Translations under genes and position numbers: made by a program
Origin: Verrucomicrobiota bacterium
GTDB taxonomy: Bacteria > Verrucomicrobiota > Verrucomicrobiia > Limisphaerales > Fontisphaeraceae
NCBI GenBank assembly: GCA_037139415.1
Contig: JBAXGN010000042.1
Coordinates: 1-45,872 of the forward strand
Reading direction: 5' to 3'
Length of the DNA stretch: 45,872 nt
The notes under the pieces: model-generated
The model's input: only the letters and a program-made list of their open reading frames with translations
What the model was told of the DNA's origin: nothing
The model's database searches: none
Shown here: positions 44,397-45,872 of the stretch, piece by piece
Position numbering within the stretch: position 1 is the stretch's first letter
Layout of the letters: every line of letters starts with the position of its first letter

Positions 44397-45746
44397 TTAG
44401 GCCGAATCCACGGCCTCTCCGGTGGGCCGACCGGGTTTGCGCTTGGGAATCCACTGGTCCACAAACAACCGCCACCAGCGCAGCCAGCCAGCGGGGATGC
44501 AGATGCGCGCCACCTCATACCGGGCGTGCGCGCTCACGCTCACCGGCACGGTCAGCAGGTAACGGATGGTCGTGCGGATGCGCCAGGTCTGCGCGTCTTC
44601 GGGAAGGTCCAATAACTTGAGGGTCACCAGCAGGTTGTAGGCCAGCATGGCGATGGCGTAGAACGCCTGGTTGGCGATCAAGTTCTGGCACGGCGGATGG
44701 TGCAGGTCGAGCCCGCTGAGCACTTCGCTGAAGCCCTGTTCCTTGGCCCCCTTGAGCCGGTGCCGCTCAAAGACCGCCTGCGGACCGTGGTCCCCCGCTT
44801 GGCCCACCACGTACGCATAGTGCCACAGCAAGTCCCCGTCATTTTTCCAGCGGGCCACCGCAAAGCGCTGCGCCTGCTGGCATTCGCCGGGCTGGTGCTT
44901 GACCCATGCATATTGCTCCTGCCGCTGGTCGGCGGGCGGCAAGGGGCTCCACTGGCCCTCGGGCAGATCGGCCGCGAGCCGATCCAGTTTGTCGGTCCAC
45001 TTGTTATAGCTGACGCTCCAGCGAGTAAAGCGGCCCTGTTCAATGCCGTTGAGAAACTTGCCCGCGCTCGACCCACTGTCGGCATAGAAGTAACTGGGGC
45101 GCGCCTGCCAGCGCGGCTGATGCTCGGCGAGCAATACCGCCAGATGCGCGCTCACGTCCCCGGCCCCGTCGAGAATCCCGTCCAACAGCCAGGGCCCAAA
45201 CCAGAGGGTCTGCCAACTCAACGCCCGGTTGCCTTCATAGTTAACGCGCGCCCCTTCAAACTTATGCCCCTCGACTTCGATCTCGGTGTCGTCAAAAAAC
45301 ACCTCAGCTTCCCCGGCGTGCAGCCACCGCCCCGGCTTGGCCTGCTGGCTGGCCCAGTCCACGAACTGCGCGTTGATCTGGTGCAGTTCCCGCACGCTCG
45401 CGGGGGTTTGCGCCCGCAGCCATTCGCCCAGCGTGGTTTGGTCGGCGCCTTTCCTCAGGCCGAGCAAGTGCATCAGCACGCGGTCCTGCCCCAAGCGCTC
45501 GGCATCCGCGAGCGAAGCCCCGCCACTGGTCAGGGTGAAGAGCAACTGGGCCACGTTGGCCACCGGCGAGAAGCCCGCGCCCGTGCGTTTGCGAACCTCC
45601 AATGCGGGCGTTTGGTGGATGCGTTGCCACAAGCCCGCGCGGCGACAGAGCGCATCGATCAACACTTGGCCGCCGTGGGCGGTCGCCTGGTCAGAGTTGG
45701 TCAGCAGGAGGTGTAGTTTGGTTTTTTGTTTCGTAAAGAGCGGCAT
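44397..45746 (-). CDS. IS1380-family transposase
   Basis: 449 residues, full length for the family. DDE-type: a first acidic block EVFFDDTEIEVEGHKFEG, a second block SYFYADSGSSAGKFL, and the C-terminal region QGFSEVLSGLDLHHPPCQN followed by ANQAFYAIAMLAYNL, typical of IS1380 transposases with the catalytic Glu in it. The frame is intact, so it may be active. The start at 45746 is followed by MPLFTKQKTK. Upstream (45747-45800) an AT-rich stretch with TATATC could supply a promoter. Confidence 0.9.
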   Translation of the reverse strand: MPLFTKQKTKLHLLLTNSDQATAHGGQVLIDALCRRAGLWQRIHQTPALEVRKRTGAGFSPVANVAQLLFTLTSGGASLADAERLGQDRVLMHLLGLRKGADQTTLGEWLRAQTPASVRELHQINAQFVDWASQQAKPGRWLHAGEAEVFFDDTEIEVEGHKFEGARVNYEGNRALSWQTLWFGPWLLDGILDGAGDVSAHLAVLLAEHQPRWQARPSYFYADSGSSAGKFLNGIEQGRFTRWSVSYNKWTDKLDRLAADLPEGQWSPLPPADQRQEQYAWVKHQPGECQQAQRFAVARWKNDGDLLWHYAYVVGQAGDHGPQAVFERHRLKGAKEQGFSEVLSGLDLHHPPCQNLIANQAFYAIAMLAYNLLVTLKLLDLPEDAQTWRIRTTIRYLLTVPVSVSAHARYEVARICIPAGWLRWWRLFVDQWIPKRKPGRPTGEAVDSA

Positions 45747-45790
45747 GGGTGTACTTCACCCTAAAGGTGATATAATAGCAAGAACTATTT
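44397..45790 (-). mobile_element. IS1380-family insertion sequence (ends not determined)
   Basis: The core is the intact transposase gene. I looked for terminal inverted repeats between 44140-44396 and 45747-45872 and found only weak similarity (a GAATTTTCGG-like word at 44201 against CGAACTTTCG at 45824), which is not convincing. The coordinates therefore mark the gene and its promoter region, not proven ends. Confidence 0.5.
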
Positions 45791-45872
45791 CACCCAAAAT
45801 GACATTTTTGTGCACCAGGCTAACCGAACTTTCGACACTGGGACGGGTTTTTAATAAAAATCCCTGGCGCAA

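Noticed and set aside
45747-45872. Terminal inverted repeat of the IS1380 element
   Set aside because: Only weak matches to the region left of the transposase were found, so the boundaries stay open.

Overview
The window looks like part of the chromosome of a verrucomicrobial bacterium, most likely from the Pedosphaera/Limisphaerales side of the phylum. This is an inference from gene content: a very large secreted protein of Ig-like domains and SBBP-type propeller repeats, many secreted glycoside hydrolases, Tat-exported Gfo/Idh/MocA oxidoreductases, DUF1080-type proteins, a C-x-P-x-R sulfatase and an AraC-type regulator with a LacI-like sensor. No rRNA or ribosomal protein gene is present to fix the taxonomy.

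Layout. (1) Positions 1-8419, minus strand: one giant secreted or surface protein gene of about 2,800 codons in the window. It runs off the left edge and is split by a one-base frameshift near 6360. It holds three tandem modules of about 1.55 kb, then a long run of Ig-like domains and a P-domain-like segment. An orphan C-terminal domain (8436-8873) lies just upstream. (2) 8874-10260: a repeat-rich spacer, a small minus-strand ORF resembling the extreme N-terminus of RNA polymerase beta', and tRNA-Lys and tRNA-Glu. (3) 10547-27121, plus strand: a long same-strand polysaccharide-degradation cluster. It encodes a Gfo/Idh/MocA oxidoreductase, two alpha-glucuronidase-superfamily proteins, an LVIVD propeller, an SGNH esterase, a GH115-type protein, a PQQ-type propeller, a broken DUF5703 gene, a concanavalin-like protein, a methyltransferase and a BNR_4 protein. 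(4) 27161-36646, minus strand, convergent with block 3: a beta-helix (pectate lyase/GH55-like) protein, a regulator fragment, a DUF1080 protein, a clan GH-A-like barrel, GH127 and a Tat Gfo/Idh/MocA protein. (5) 36707-37314, plus strand: a ParE/RelE-type toxin-antitoxin pair. (6) 37348-41908: a Gfo/Idh/MocA protein, a XylR-like regulator and an RpiB/LacAB-type isomerase on the minus strand, divergent from a sulfatase. (7) 41909-45872: a MITE-like element, a gene remnant, a MuiA/DUF4139 protein and an IS1380-family transposase.

Together, blocks 3-6 read as a catabolic island for a plant-type heteropolysaccharide carrying glucuronic acid, arabinose, ester and perhaps sulfate groups. The GH115, GH127, SGNH esterase, beta-helix and sulfatase genes point that way; the exact substrate is inference. 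No SusC/D pair, TonB receptor or ABC importer is visible, so uptake must be encoded elsewhere.

The most unusual signals are non-coding or at gene edges. Composite heptamer repeats occur both between genes and inside three consecutive Ig domains. A 38-bp element sits in front of two genes at identical spacing to the start codon. There is a stand-alone RpoC-N-terminus-like ORF, a 105-bp near-identical copy of part of the regulator gene between two enzyme genes, and a MITE-like element with nested palindromes.
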